Of a DNA stretch of 64,000 nucleotides, positions 25,097 through 32,451 are shown piece after piece. The DNA is taken from the NCBI GenBank assembly GCA_965200975.1, contig OZ241740.1, positions 2,294,001 through 2,358,000 on the forward strand. Reading direction: 5' to 3'. A program made the position numbers and the translations under genes. Position 1 is the stretch's first letter, and every line of letters starts with the position of its first letter. The stretch is from S5-327 sp965200975 (GTDB lineage: Bacteria > Chloroflexota > Dehalococcoidia > Lucifugimonadales > Australimonadaceae). The notes below the pieces were generated by a model. The model did no database searches, had not been told where the DNA came from, and was given only the letters and a program-made list of their open reading frames with translations.

Positions 25097-25615
25097 TCAG
25101 GCCTTCGCGGGGAGCTCGTTCACGCTCGCCTCATCCGGGGGCGTCGGCGCCGGCTCGCAGTAGCCCAGCGGCCACGGCGGCTCGATAAAACGCCAAGCGC
25201 CCTCCTCGCGTTCGAGGGCGAACTCCATCCGGAACGACGTCTCGTTCGGCGCGAACGCGAAGGGAGCGTCCAGCGAGACGCTCGAAACGCGCACGCTCAC
25301 GATAGCGCGCCCGTCGATCTCCTCGGTCTGCTCCAGTACAACCCGGTCGGACTGCCCAGCCCGCCAGCGCATCCGCTGCCGGAAGTCGTGCAGCGAGCAG
25401 CTTTGCTGCAAGCTGCCACCGAAATAGGCGTAGGCGGCCCGGTAGTCGTCGTTGTCGAGGGCTTGCAGGTACTGCTGCACGACTCGTTCGGGGGAGTCTT
25501 CGGGGAGCGTTTCCGCCGGCCCTCCGGCTATCAGGGCGGCGGCTACGCCCGCTACGATGAGAGCGACGATCGCCGCCGCCGTTCCGGCCAACCACCGGCT
25601 CGACACGCTGTTCAT
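25097..25615 (-). CDS. membrane-anchored NTF2-like lipid/extracytoplasmic protein
   Basis: A 172-residue protein with one N-terminal hydrophobic segment (TAAAIVALIVAGVAAALIAG) that could be an anchor or signal. The mature part resembles small extracytoplasmic NTF2-like/DUF4878 domains (PERVVQQYLQALDNDDYRAAYAYF ... FALEREEGAWRFIE). The role is unknown. It is likely co-transcribed with the downstream DUF5671-type protein. Confidence 0.65.
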   Translation of the reverse strand: MNSVSSRWLAGTAAAIVALIVAGVAAALIAGGPAETLPEDSPERVVQQYLQALDNDDYRAAYAYFGGSLQQSCSLHDFRQRMRWRAGQSDRVVLEQTEEIDGRAIVSVRVSSVSLDAPFAFAPNETSFRMEFALEREEGAWRFIEPPWPLGYCEPAPTPPDEASVNELPAKA

Positions 25616-25653
25616 AGGACAGATTGTAGCGGACGCTTGGCTCGGGGGACTCG

Positions 25654-25694
25654 TTGCGAGTCGGGGAGAGAGCGCGCTCCCCGACTCCTGGCGA
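25654..25694. repeat. dispersed palindromic intergenic repeat, copy 5
   Basis: AGTCGGGGAG (25659-25668) pairs with CTCCCCGACT (25678-25687), followed by CCTGGCGAGC as in the copy at 10124. It lies just upstream of the tRNA cluster. Confidence 0.6.
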
Positions 25695-25752
25695 GCTTGC
25701 TCTGAACAGTTGCCGGCGCCATGCGCGCCATGCAGAATGGGGAGCCTTCCGC

Positions 25753-25758
25753 TAGAAT
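25753..25758 (+). promoter_or_regulatory. candidate -10 element for tRNA cluster
   Basis: TAGAAT lies 8 bases before the 5' end of tRNA-Val. The same CGCTAGAAT string precedes the isochorismatase gene at 38027-38035. No good -35 is visible. Confidence 0.35.
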
Positions 25759-25766
25759 GAGAGGAC

Positions 25767-25843
25767 GGGCGGTTAGCTCAGTTGGTTAGAGCGCTTGCTT
25801 CACACGCAAGAGGTCACAGGTTCAAGTCCTGTATCGCCCACCA
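25767..25843 (+). tRNA. trnV: tRNA-Val (CAC), CCA encoded
   Basis: Acceptor stem GGGCGGT with ATCGCCC, anticodon loop TTCACAC with anticodon CAC, T-arm GGTTCAAGTCC, then A-CCA. First of three clustered tRNA genes. Confidence 0.95.
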
Positions 25844-25851
25844 TCTCGAGT

Positions 25852-25937
25852 GCCGAGGTGGCGGAACGGTAGACGCGCTGTGTTCAGGGCGCAGTGTCCT
25901 TACGGGCGTGCGAGTTCGAATCTCGCCCTCGGCACCA
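25852..25937 (+). tRNA. trnL: tRNA-Leu (CAG), CCA encoded
   Basis: Acceptor stem GCCGAGG with CCTCGGC, anticodon stem CTGTG/CGCAG with loop TTCAGGG (anticodon CAG), a long variable arm as in class II tRNAs, then A-CCA. Confidence 0.94.
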
Positions 25938-25986
25938 ACTGAATAGATACGCCGCCCGCCGGATGTTCAGCGGGCATGTGAGAGCA

Positions 25987-26062
25987 GCGCTAGTAGCTCA
26001 GTGGATAGAGCGCATCCCTGCGGAGGATGAGGTCGTGGGTTCGAGTCCCGCCTAGCGCGCCA
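25987..26062 (+). tRNA. trnR: tRNA-Arg (GCG), CCA encoded
   Basis: Acceptor stem GCGCTAG with CTAGCGC, anticodon stem CATCC/GGATG with loop CTGCGGA, so the anticodon is GCG (reads CGC). Discriminator G followed by CCA. Most bacteria decode CGN with an ACG anticodon edited to inosine, so GCG is uncommon. Confidence 0.92.
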
Positions 26063-26155
26063 TCTCCCTCTCTCTCCCGTTCCCTGGCGCCCTTTGGGCC
26101 TGTTGCTTGTCGGAACGCATTCCGCCAGCTCGGCGGAGCCGGAAGCGTCCGGACG

Positions 26156-26803
26156 CTAGCCGCCCAGCATCACGCGCACGATGCCGCGCTCGAGGCGAAG
26201 TCCGAGGTCGACTGCAAGGTCGAGATGCGGCTTGTCGACTTTGGCGACAGCCGTCGCCACGCCCAGCATCCGGCCCATTTGGAACTCGACGGTCGTCGAT
26301 ACGAGCTCGCCGCCGGGAACGTCCCGAAGGACCAGCAGGCCGGCGGCGCGGCCATAGAACCCCTCAGGGCGCAGCCGCTCAACGCCGGTAATCTTCCGGT
26401 CGAGCGCGTCGGCCTCTCCAACGCTGCGCAGTAGGCGGCTGACGAACGCTTCGTCGATCCACGCCTCGACGTCGCCGGGCTGCTCGAACAGGTGAACGGC
26501 GGTTGAAACCTCGAGCAGCTCTGCGGGCTCCTCGGCGAGCGTCGCCCCTCCCTGCGGCACGACGAATGCGCTCTCGTACCCATCGAGGCGATTGGCGGCG
26601 ACGAGCGAATCGGCAGTCTCCAGCGATTCGCCGCGCCTCGCGTATTCCTCGTTGCTCACCGCCTCCTCGCGCAGCTGCTCGAACGCGGCAAGCTCGCCGG
26701 GGAGCTGCGGCTTGTCGAGCGTCATATGCCGGAGGTCGGCGGATGTTACGTCGAGGCTCATGCGGGCGAGCCGGTCGCTGGTTGCGTGCGGAGTTTCAGT
26801 CAT
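26156..26803 (-). CDS. protein of unknown function
   Basis: A 215-residue protein with no signal peptide or membrane segment. The middle (GYESAFVVPQGGATLAEEPA, then VSTAVHLFEQPGDVEAWIDE) resembles the layout of small sensor-like domains found beside signal peptides in other Chloroflexota proteins, but I cannot assign a family. Coding is supported by length, by its position in an otherwise empty interval, and by a plausible start ATG at 26803. The SD is weak. Confidence 0.6.
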   Translation of the reverse strand: MTETPHATSDRLARMSLDVTSADLRHMTLDKPQLPGELAAFEQLREEAVSNEEYARRGESLETADSLVAANRLDGYESAFVVPQGGATLAEEPAELLEVSTAVHLFEQPGDVEAWIDEAFVSRLLRSVGEADALDRKITGVERLRPEGFYGRAAGLLVLRDVPGGELVSTTVEFQMGRMLGVATAVAKVDKPHLDLAVDLGLRLERGIVRVMLGG

Positions 26804-26890
26804 AGCGGTAGGTTACCCCCTCTGCGCTTCTCCCGCACGCGATACGCACGGAGAGTCGATGCATTGACGTGCGCGATAGCGGCAGCGCGC

Positions 26891-26926
26891 GCTGCCGGGA
26901 GAACATCCGCTCCCCCAAGGGGCCTG
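26891..26926. repeat. dispersed palindromic intergenic repeat, copy 6
   Basis: GCTGCCGGGAGAACATCCGC continuing into TCCCCCAAGGGGCCTGG. A second degenerate hairpin (GGGAGAGCGGGCGCCTCCCC) follows at about 26941-26960. Upstream of the MFS gene. Confidence 0.55.
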
Positions 26927-27050
26927 GATACGCGCAAATCGGGAGAGCGGGCGCCTCCCCTGCGCGCCGCAGGGGAGCGCAGGCCTGGTTCGCATATCAT
27001 GCAGGCGGCGGCGCAAGGGAGAAGCGCGAGGGGAGGAGCGCGAGGACGAA

Positions 27051-28337
27051 ATGTTGCGGAAGTTCACTGCCGGCTGGCGCGAGACGTTCGGAGCGCTGCG
27101 CTACCGCGAGTTCCGGCTCTTCTGGATCGGGCTTGTGGGGCAGGTCACCGGTCAGCAGATTACGATCGTCACGCTGGGGTGGCTGGCGTACGACCTGACG
27201 AAAGCGCCGCTGGCGTTGGGCGTCATCAACCTGCTCACTGCGGCGCCGCGCATCGCAATCGGGCTGCTCGGCGGAGTGCTGGCCGACCGCGTCAACCCGC
27301 GGAGTCTGATTATCGGCGCTCAGGCCGTGTCGGCCTCCGTGCTGGTTACGATTGCGACGCTCACGGCGACGGGCTACGTGGAGGTGTGGCACCTGGCGGC
27401 GGCCGCGTTCCTGCTTGGCCTCGTGCAATCGTTCGACGAGCCGAGCCGCGCGTCGATCTTCCCCCGTCTGCTGCCCGACCGGTCGCTTATTCCGGCGGCA
27501 GTGCCGCTCATATCCGTCGCGTGGTCGAGCACGCGAATTGTGGCGCCCTCGGTGGCGGGGTTCATCATCGCGGCGTCCGGCGCGGGGATGAGCTTCTATG
27601 TTGCGGCAAGCGGCGCCGCCGTGATGGCGGCGATGATGCGAATCGTGCGCGTGCAGGGCCCGCCAGCGCGCCAGCGCTCGACGATGTTCGCCGACCTGCA
27701 AGCGGGCGCCGGCTACGTGTGGCGGCACCCGATCTTTCGTCCGCTGGTCGTGCTGGCTTTCGTGGGTTCGGCTTTCGGGCAAGGCTACGTGCTCACCTTG
27801 CCGATTTTCCAGGACATCCTCGGAGTCGACTCCCGCGGGCTGGGGTTGATGTACTCGGTGCTCGGAGTCGGAGCGATCATCGGGTTGCTGTTCTACTCCC
27901 GCTCGGCGCGGCATATGCCGGCAGGGAAAGTGGCGCTCGCGTCCACCGGGCTATTCGCCTCAGGACTGATAGCGTTTGCGGCGAGTCCGTGGTACTTCGT
28001 CTCGCTGGCGCTGCTGCTGGGAGTCGGCGTCGCGGGCGTTGTGCAGATTACGTCCGCGCAGGTGATTCTCCAGACGATGGTGGCCGACGAACTGCGCGGA
28101 CGCGTGATGGCGCTGCACGGCATGCACTGGGGCCTGTTGCCCGTGGGAGGGGCGATTATGAACGGCGCGGCGGAGTTCGTCGGCGGGCCAAGAGCTGTGG
28201 CGGCAGCCGTCTCGTTGCTGATCGTAGTTACGGCGGGGGTGGCGTTGCGCAGCCCTGCCCTGCGCCGCCTACCGCCCGCGGCGAGGATAACTCCCGACGG
28301 AGAGCAGAGCGCGGTAGGCGCCGATCGTTCCGGTTGA
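27051..28337 (+). CDS. MFS transporter (MFS_3/EntS-like exporter)
   Basis: A 428-residue major facilitator with about 12 hydrophobic segments. The N-terminal FWIGLVGQVTGQQITIVTLG and the loop motif GGVLADRVNPRSLII (motif-A-like) fit the EntS/MFS_3 group, whose members export siderophores or drugs. The C-terminal repeat includes ADELRGRVMALHGMHWGLLP. No biosynthetic cluster is nearby, so the cargo is unknown. The start ATG follows GAGGACGAA. Confidence 0.85.
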   Translation: MLRKFTAGWRETFGALRYREFRLFWIGLVGQVTGQQITIVTLGWLAYDLTKAPLALGVINLLTAAPRIAIGLLGGVLADRVNPRSLIIGAQAVSASVLVTIATLTATGYVEVWHLAAAAFLLGLVQSFDEPSRASIFPRLLPDRSLIPAAVPLISVAWSSTRIVAPSVAGFIIAASGAGMSFYVAASGAAVMAAMMRIVRVQGPPARQRSTMFADLQAGAGYVWRHPIFRPLVVLAFVGSAFGQGYVLTLPIFQDILGVDSRGLGLMYSVLGVGAIIGLLFYSRSARHMPAGKVALASTGLFASGLIAFAASPWYFVSLALLLGVGVAGVVQITSAQVILQTMVADELRGRVMALHGMHWGLLPVGGAIMNGAAEFVGGPRAVAAAVSLLIVVTAGVALRSPALRRLPPAARITPDGEQSAVGADRSG

Positions 28338-28469
28338 CCGCCGGTCTTGCTATTGCATGCTCTGTCAATGGCGACCGGGCGCTGCGCTCCTCTCGCAGTT
28401 CGCCATCGCCGGCGTTCCGGGTGTATCGTTCAGGCGGCGCGGCCTGTTCGATGCGCCGTGGAGACAAGG

Positions 28470-29753
28470 ATGCTCAGTATCGAGGACAATGCGCGGCTTA
28501 CCTCGACGGGGCGAGGCACGGAGATGGGCGACTTCCTGCGCCGCTTCTGGACTCCGTTCCTGCTGTCGAGCGAACTGCCCCGGCCCGATTGCCCTCCGGC
28601 GCGCGTGCGGCTCATGGGCGAGCAGCTCATCGCGTTTCGGAACAGCGAGGGCCGCGTGGGCCTGCTCGCCGAACGCTGTCCGCATCGCCGCGCGAGCCTC
28701 TTCTTCGGGCGCAACGAGGAGTCGGGCCTGCGCTGCGCCTACCACGGCTGGAAGTTCGACATCGACGGCAGATGCGTCGATATGCCCTCGGAGCCTGCAG
28801 CGTCGAACTACAAGGAGAAGGTGCGGCAGCCCGCCTACCCTACGGTCGAGGCCGGAGGGGTCGTGTGGGCGCATCTCGGCCCCCGAGAGGCTGCGCCGCA
28901 GCTGCCCGGGTTCGCATGGCTTGGCCTGCCGCCGTCGCACGTGCATATAACCAAGCGCCTCGAACGCACGAACTGGGTGCAGGGGTTGGAGGGGGGCATC
29001 GACTCCGCCCACTCGAACTTTCTGCACGCGTCGCTCGACGCGTTTCGCCGCACTCCGGCATGGCTCGAGCGAGCGCGCCAGGCGCAGGACCTGCGCGCCC
29101 GCTACCACGCGCTCGACCGCGCTCCCGTGTTCCTTGCGGAAGACACCGACTACGGCGTGCGCGTAGGAGCCCGGCGCGATATCGGCGAAGGCAGGCGCTA
29201 CTGGCGGTTCACCCACTGGCTTATGCCCTACTACAACCTCTTCAAGCAGGGCTCCAGCGCGCCCGGACAGAACAGCCAGGGCATCGCGTGGACTCCCATC
29301 GACGATAACTCCTGCTGGACGATAGTGGTCACGTGGAACGAGGAACGCCCGCTGTCGGGCGAGGATATCGAGGCGGCGGAAGAGTTCGCCGGCCCCGCGC
29401 TCCCCGGTTCGTTCCTGCCCGTGCGCAACATCGACAACGACTACCTGATCGACAGGGAGACCCAGGAGCGCTCGACGTTCACAGGCATCACGGGCACCCA
29501 GGCGCAGGATATGGCGGTGCAGGAGAGCATGGGGCCCATCGTTGAGCGCAACGAGGAGCACCTCGGCGCGAGCGACACCGCAATCATTGCGATGCGGCGC
29601 AGGCTCCTGCGTCAGGCGCGCGCCCTCGCGGACGGAGTCGAGCCCATCGCCGCCCGCGACGCGTCGGTCTACCGCGTCCGCTTCGCCGAGACGCTGGAGG
29701 CCGAGGACTCCGGGCTAACCGCCGCCGCTCGCGCGGAGCTCTGCGAGGCGTAG
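28470..29753 (+). CDS. Rieske [2Fe-2S] oxygenase, phthalate 4,5-dioxygenase-like
   Basis: A 427-residue paralogue of the oxygenase at 4077. Rieske ligands are C70, H72, C89 and H92 (RCPHRRAS and CAYHGWKF). The catalytic iron site is in LEGGIDSAHSNFLHASLD. The C-terminal half (RNIDNDYLIDRETQERSTF ... TGTQAQDMAVQESMG) parallels the first paralogue (IRNRSNSWMIDRQAQKTDTF). The substrate is unknown and no reductase is adjacent. Start at 28470 (MLSIEDNARL). The transposon inserted 60 bp after its stop codon. Confidence 0.88.
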   Translation: MLSIEDNARLTSTGRGTEMGDFLRRFWTPFLLSSELPRPDCPPARVRLMGEQLIAFRNSEGRVGLLAERCPHRRASLFFGRNEESGLRCAYHGWKFDIDGRCVDMPSEPAASNYKEKVRQPAYPTVEAGGVVWAHLGPREAAPQLPGFAWLGLPPSHVHITKRLERTNWVQGLEGGIDSAHSNFLHASLDAFRRTPAWLERARQAQDLRARYHALDRAPVFLAEDTDYGVRVGARRDIGEGRRYWRFTHWLMPYYNLFKQGSSAPGQNSQGIAWTPIDDNSCWTIVVTWNEERPLSGEDIEAAEEFAGPALPGSFLPVRNIDNDYLIDRETQERSTFTGITGTQAQDMAVQESMGPIVERNEEHLGASDTAIIAMRRRLLRQARALADGVEPIAARDASVYRVRFAETLEAEDSGLTAAARAELCEA

Positions 29754-29805
29754 GCGAGCGTCGCTGCGCGCAGCGAACGTAACGCGCCGAACATCGCGCC
29801 ACTGC

Positions 29806-29813
29806 CTGGCGCG
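29806..29813. repeat. target-site duplication, left copy (CTGGCGCG)
   Basis: Perfect 8-bp direct repeat with 32363-32370, directly abutting the outer ends of the terminal inverted repeats. Confidence 0.85.
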
Positions 29814-29835
29814 GGTAGTGTCTCTCTTTGAAATC
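29814..29835 (+). repeat. left terminal inverted repeat
   Basis: Starts GGTAGTGTCTC and ends TTTGAAATC. Differs from the right repeat only at two adjacent bases (TC versus CG) in the middle. Confidence 0.88.
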
Positions 29836-29927
29836 TGGGACAGCAGGGGCTGGCGGCGGGGCTCTGCAAGGGTAGACAATGTAGTCTAAAGTATGTCAAA
29901 GGCTATTGCAGCAAGGAGGCGTGAGCT

Positions 29928-30173
29928 ATGCCGATAGGGCCAAAGGGGGAGCGGAGACCGTCCAACCCCATAGAGTCCGGCATCATGGTTGCCCGTATCG
30001 CTGTGGGCGACATCGACGAACAGTATGCTGAGCAGGCCCCGGTCGTGCCCAAGCGCGCCAAGGGCGGCAAGAAGGGTGGTAAGGCTAGGGCAGAGGCGCT
30101 GACGCCGGAGCGCCGCTCTGAGATTGCGGCGGATGCTGCCCGTGCTCGCTGGGGCAATGAGGTTATTGCGTAA
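29928..30173 (+). CDS. small basic KGG-motif protein (transposon passenger)
   Basis: An 81-residue protein ending in a motif common in plasmid, phage and mobile-element proteins: KGGKKGGKARAEALTPERR followed by SEIAADAARARWG. This type is probably nucleic-acid binding, but no function is established. The SD is excellent (AAGGAGG, 8 bases before ATG). A short palindrome (TAGAC ... GTCTA, 29873-29888) lies upstream. It precedes the methylase by 49 bp inside the transposon, so it may regulate or assist it. Confidence 0.7.
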   Translation: MPIGPKGERRPSNPIESGIMVARIAVGDIDEQYAEQAPVVPKRAKGGKKGGKARAEALTPERRSEIAADAARARWGNEVIA

Positions 30174-30182
30174 TGACACTTA

Positions 30183-30195
30183 CCCCCCCCCCCCC
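30183..30195 (+). repeat. 13-base poly-C tract upstream of methylase
   Basis: Thirteen consecutive C, 9 bases after the small-protein stop and 27 bases before the methylase ATG. Long homopolymers in this position can slip during replication and alter expression; this is an inference, and the tract could also vary through sequencing error. Confidence 0.8.
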
Positions 30196-30222
30196 GATAT
30201 TTTCGGAATGGTCGGTTAGCGT

Positions 30223-31373
30223 ATGCCATCCGACACTATCCGAAAGCTGCACAGCAACGATTGCCTGAACGTCCTAGAGGATGAGATTGTCCTTCCATCA
30301 AAGTCTATAGACCTCATCTATCTCGACCCGCCTTTCAACTCTAAGAGCGTCTACAATCTGCCATTTACGGGCAAGGAGCTAAGTACGAACGTGGTTGGGA
30401 TGTTAATGTAGTGGGTGGGGTGCGCCAGCTTCTTGTTTATGACAGGGACAAGGCTAAAAAGAAAATTGATAAAGGTAGCTATGACCGCACCATATATCGT
30501 GAGCACCGAACAGCCACAGCGTTTCCCGACTTTTGGGAGATTGCACCCATAAACTCCCAAGCTAAAGAACGGCTAGGCTATCCAACTCAGAAGCCGTTAG
30601 AGTTGCTTACGCGAATCATTGAAGCACTATCTCCATCCCCTGCGAATGGCGGCCCTGCAAGCGTGGTGCTCGACCCATTCTGCGGGTGTGGTACGACACT
30701 CCATGCTGCCGAGAGCCTTGGTAGGCAATGGATAGGCATAGATATATCGGCGTTTGCCACTGGGTTAGTACGTCAACGGATATTGAGAAATTTCCATACC
30801 CTCACTACAGACGATGTGCTTGTGCGTGGTGTTCCAGTCAATGCGGTAGATGCTGAAGCGCTGGCGGAACGCGACAAGTTTGAGTTTGAGCGCTGGGTGT
30901 GCGGAGCCATTGGAGCCGAGGGTATGTTCCATCCACCAGGATCTCGCGGAGCAGACGGCGGCGTTGATGGAGTGCTAAAGTTTTACCCTGTTTACGACGG
31001 GCAGAAACTGAAGGCAGAGTATGCGCTCATACAAGTGAAGGGCGGGCATGTTACCTCCGACGCTGTGCGAGCGCTGAAGACGCAGGTTGAGCATTACGGC
31101 GCAAGTGCCGGAGTGATGGTCTGCTTCAAGAAGCATATGCGAACAGTCGAGAATCAGAGATTTAGAGGCGAGTTTAGCGACACGTTTGGCTCCTATCCCG
31201 TCATCCAAGGATTCAGTATCGAGGATTTGCTGGCTAACAAGAAGCCCGACCTCCCGCTCTATGGGCGCGAACGGCCTATGTCTATCCTGCCTAGGCATGC
31301 TCGAACAGTAGCGTCAGAGGACATTCCGTTAGAGCAAATGGGATTCGATGAATATGCCCATGAAGAGGTTTGA
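30223..31373 (+). pseudogene. disrupted DNA methylase-nuclease fusion (transposon passenger)
   Basis: Two overlapping frames make up one gene. Frame 1 (30223-30411, 62 codons) has DLIYLDPPFNS at residues 30-40 and then stops. The other frame continues the protein: codons from 30381 read KYERGWDVNVVGGVRQLLVY, joining the open frame that begins with GTG at 30411 and runs to 31373. That part holds ERLGYPTQKP, the SAM motif LDPFCGCGTT, and a C-terminal Mrr-like nuclease domain (SRGADGGVDG and IQVKGG). A one-base frameshift near 30375-30381 is therefore evident. About 180 residues present between DPPF and YPTQKP in the intact protein at 282 are also missing, so methylation is unlikely; the nuclease domain could still be made from the second frame. 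Confidence 0.78.
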
Positions 31374-31401
31374 TTCTATATATTTCTAACGGCTCTAATG
31401 C

Positions 31402-31430
31402 TTGACAAATGAGGCTTCTGTAGCTACAAT
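31402..31430 (+). promoter_or_regulatory. consensus promoter of transposase, near-leaderless
   Basis: TTGACA (31402-31407), exactly 17 bases, TACAAT (31425-31430). The GTG start codon at 31440 is only 9 bases after the -10, so transcription should begin at or just before the start codon, giving a leaderless or nearly leaderless mRNA. Confidence 0.75.
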
Positions 31431-31439
31431 GCGGCTATA

Positions 31440-32342
31440 GTGAATCGCCTCCCCAAGGACAAGCAGGTACGCATTCTCCGGATGCTGGTTGAGGGAAGCT
31501 CAATGCGCTCCATCACCCGCATTGAACAATGCTCCATCAACACTGTTACGCGGCTGATGGAGTACGCAGGCGAAGCGTGCCTAGACTTTCACCGCGAGAA
31601 CGTCCGCGAGGTTCACGCTCAGCGCGTCCAGTGCGACGAGATATGGGCGTACTTGTACGCCAAGCGAAAGAACGTGCCGCGAGCAACCGCAGCGCCCCGT
31701 GAGGCCGGAGACGTATGGACATGGACGGCCATCGATGCCGACTCCAAGCTAATGATTTCCTGGGTTGTAAGCTCGGCAAGGGACGGCATATCGGCCATAG
31801 AGCTAATGGACGACCTCCGCGAGCGGACGACCGACCGCTTCCAGCTTACGACGGACGGCCTCGCGGCCTACCCTGAAGCCGTAGAGGGCGCATTCGGCGG
31901 CAACATCGACTATGCCCAGCTCATCAAACTCTATGCCGACACGCCGAAGGAAGAGGCTAGGCGCTACTCGCCTGTAGAATGCATCGGGGCTAAACGGGAG
32001 GTTGTAACCGGACAACCGGAGACCGCGTACATCAGCACGTCCTACGTGGAGCGGAGCAACCTGACGATGCGAATGAGCATGCGCCGGTTCACTAGGCTGA
32101 CCAACGCCTTCTCAAAGAAGTTCGAGAACCACTGCTACGCCCAAGCTCTCTTCTTCACTTACTACAACTGGTGCCGTCCCCATCAGTCGGTGAGTAAGCC
32201 TTACCGGACGACCCCCGCAATGGCAGCGGGGCTCACGGACAGAGTGTTCAGCGCCGAATGGCTGTCCGACCTGGTATCGGCCCGCTATCCTGCGCCCGGC
32301 CCGCGTGGAACCTACCGCCCGCGCCGCCCACAGGGTTCGTGA
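31440..32342 (+). CDS. IS1-like DDE transposase
   Basis: A 300-residue transposase. The N-terminal helix-turn-helix (about residues 8-45, MLVEGSSMRSITRIEQCSIN) is followed by a DDE core: D66 in QCDEIWAYLYAK, D139 in TTDGLAAYPEAVEG, E204 in YVERSNLTMRMSMRRFTRL. The long spacing and the YNWCRPH tail match single-ORF IS1-related transposases, not classic IS1 with its frameshift. GTG start, MNRL family opening. The stop codon lies inside the right terminal repeat. Being intact, it may still be active. Confidence 0.88.
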   Translation: MNRLPKDKQVRILRMLVEGSSMRSITRIEQCSINTVTRLMEYAGEACLDFHRENVREVHAQRVQCDEIWAYLYAKRKNVPRATAAPREAGDVWTWTAIDADSKLMISWVVSSARDGISAIELMDDLRERTTDRFQLTTDGLAAYPEAVEGAFGGNIDYAQLIKLYADTPKEEARRYSPVECIGAKREVVTGQPETAYISTSYVERSNLTMRMSMRRFTRLTNAFSKKFENHCYAQALFFTYYNWCRPHQSVSKPYRTTPAMAAGLTDRVFSAEWLSDLVSARYPAPGPRGTYRPRRPQGS

Positions 32343-32362
32343 TTTCAAACGGAGACACTACC
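32341..32362 (-). repeat. right terminal inverted repeat
   Basis: Read on the minus strand it starts GGTAGTGTCTC and ends TTTGAAATC; 20 of 22 positions match the left repeat. It is followed by the CTGGCGCG target duplication at 32363-32370. Confidence 0.88.
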
Positions 32363-32370
32363 CTGGCGCG
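32363..32370. repeat. target-site duplication, right copy (CTGGCGCG)
   Basis: Perfect direct repeat of 29806-29813 outside the right terminal repeat. Confidence 0.85.
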
Positions 32371-32451
32371 CGCTGAGTTGCACGCAGTCCGGCGCAGAGA
32401 GTCAGAGAGTCGGAGGGCGATAGAGCCCCCAACCAAGGAGGAGGAGCCGCC

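Larger units (their letters stand above)
29814..32362 (+). mobile_element. 2.55-kb IS1-like transposon carrying methylase-nuclease passenger genes
   Basis: A complete element bounded by 22-bp terminal inverted repeats (29814-29835 and 32341-32362) that match at 20 of 22 positions, both beginning GGTAGTGTCTC and ending TTTGAAATC. An 8-bp target duplication CTGGCGCG flanks it. Contents, all on the plus strand: a small basic protein (29928), a methylase-nuclease (30223-31373, disrupted), and an IS1-like DDE transposase (31440-32342) whose stop codon overlaps the right repeat. The interior is visibly less GC-rich than the chromosome. It separates the Rieske gene from the catabolic operon at 32452. 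An intact duplication and repeats imply a fairly recent insertion. Confidence 0.88.

Noticed and set aside
26726..29308. 860-codon plus-strand frame across the MFS and Rieske genes
   Set aside because: Arg/Ala-rich shadow of two genes with clear motifs in another frame.
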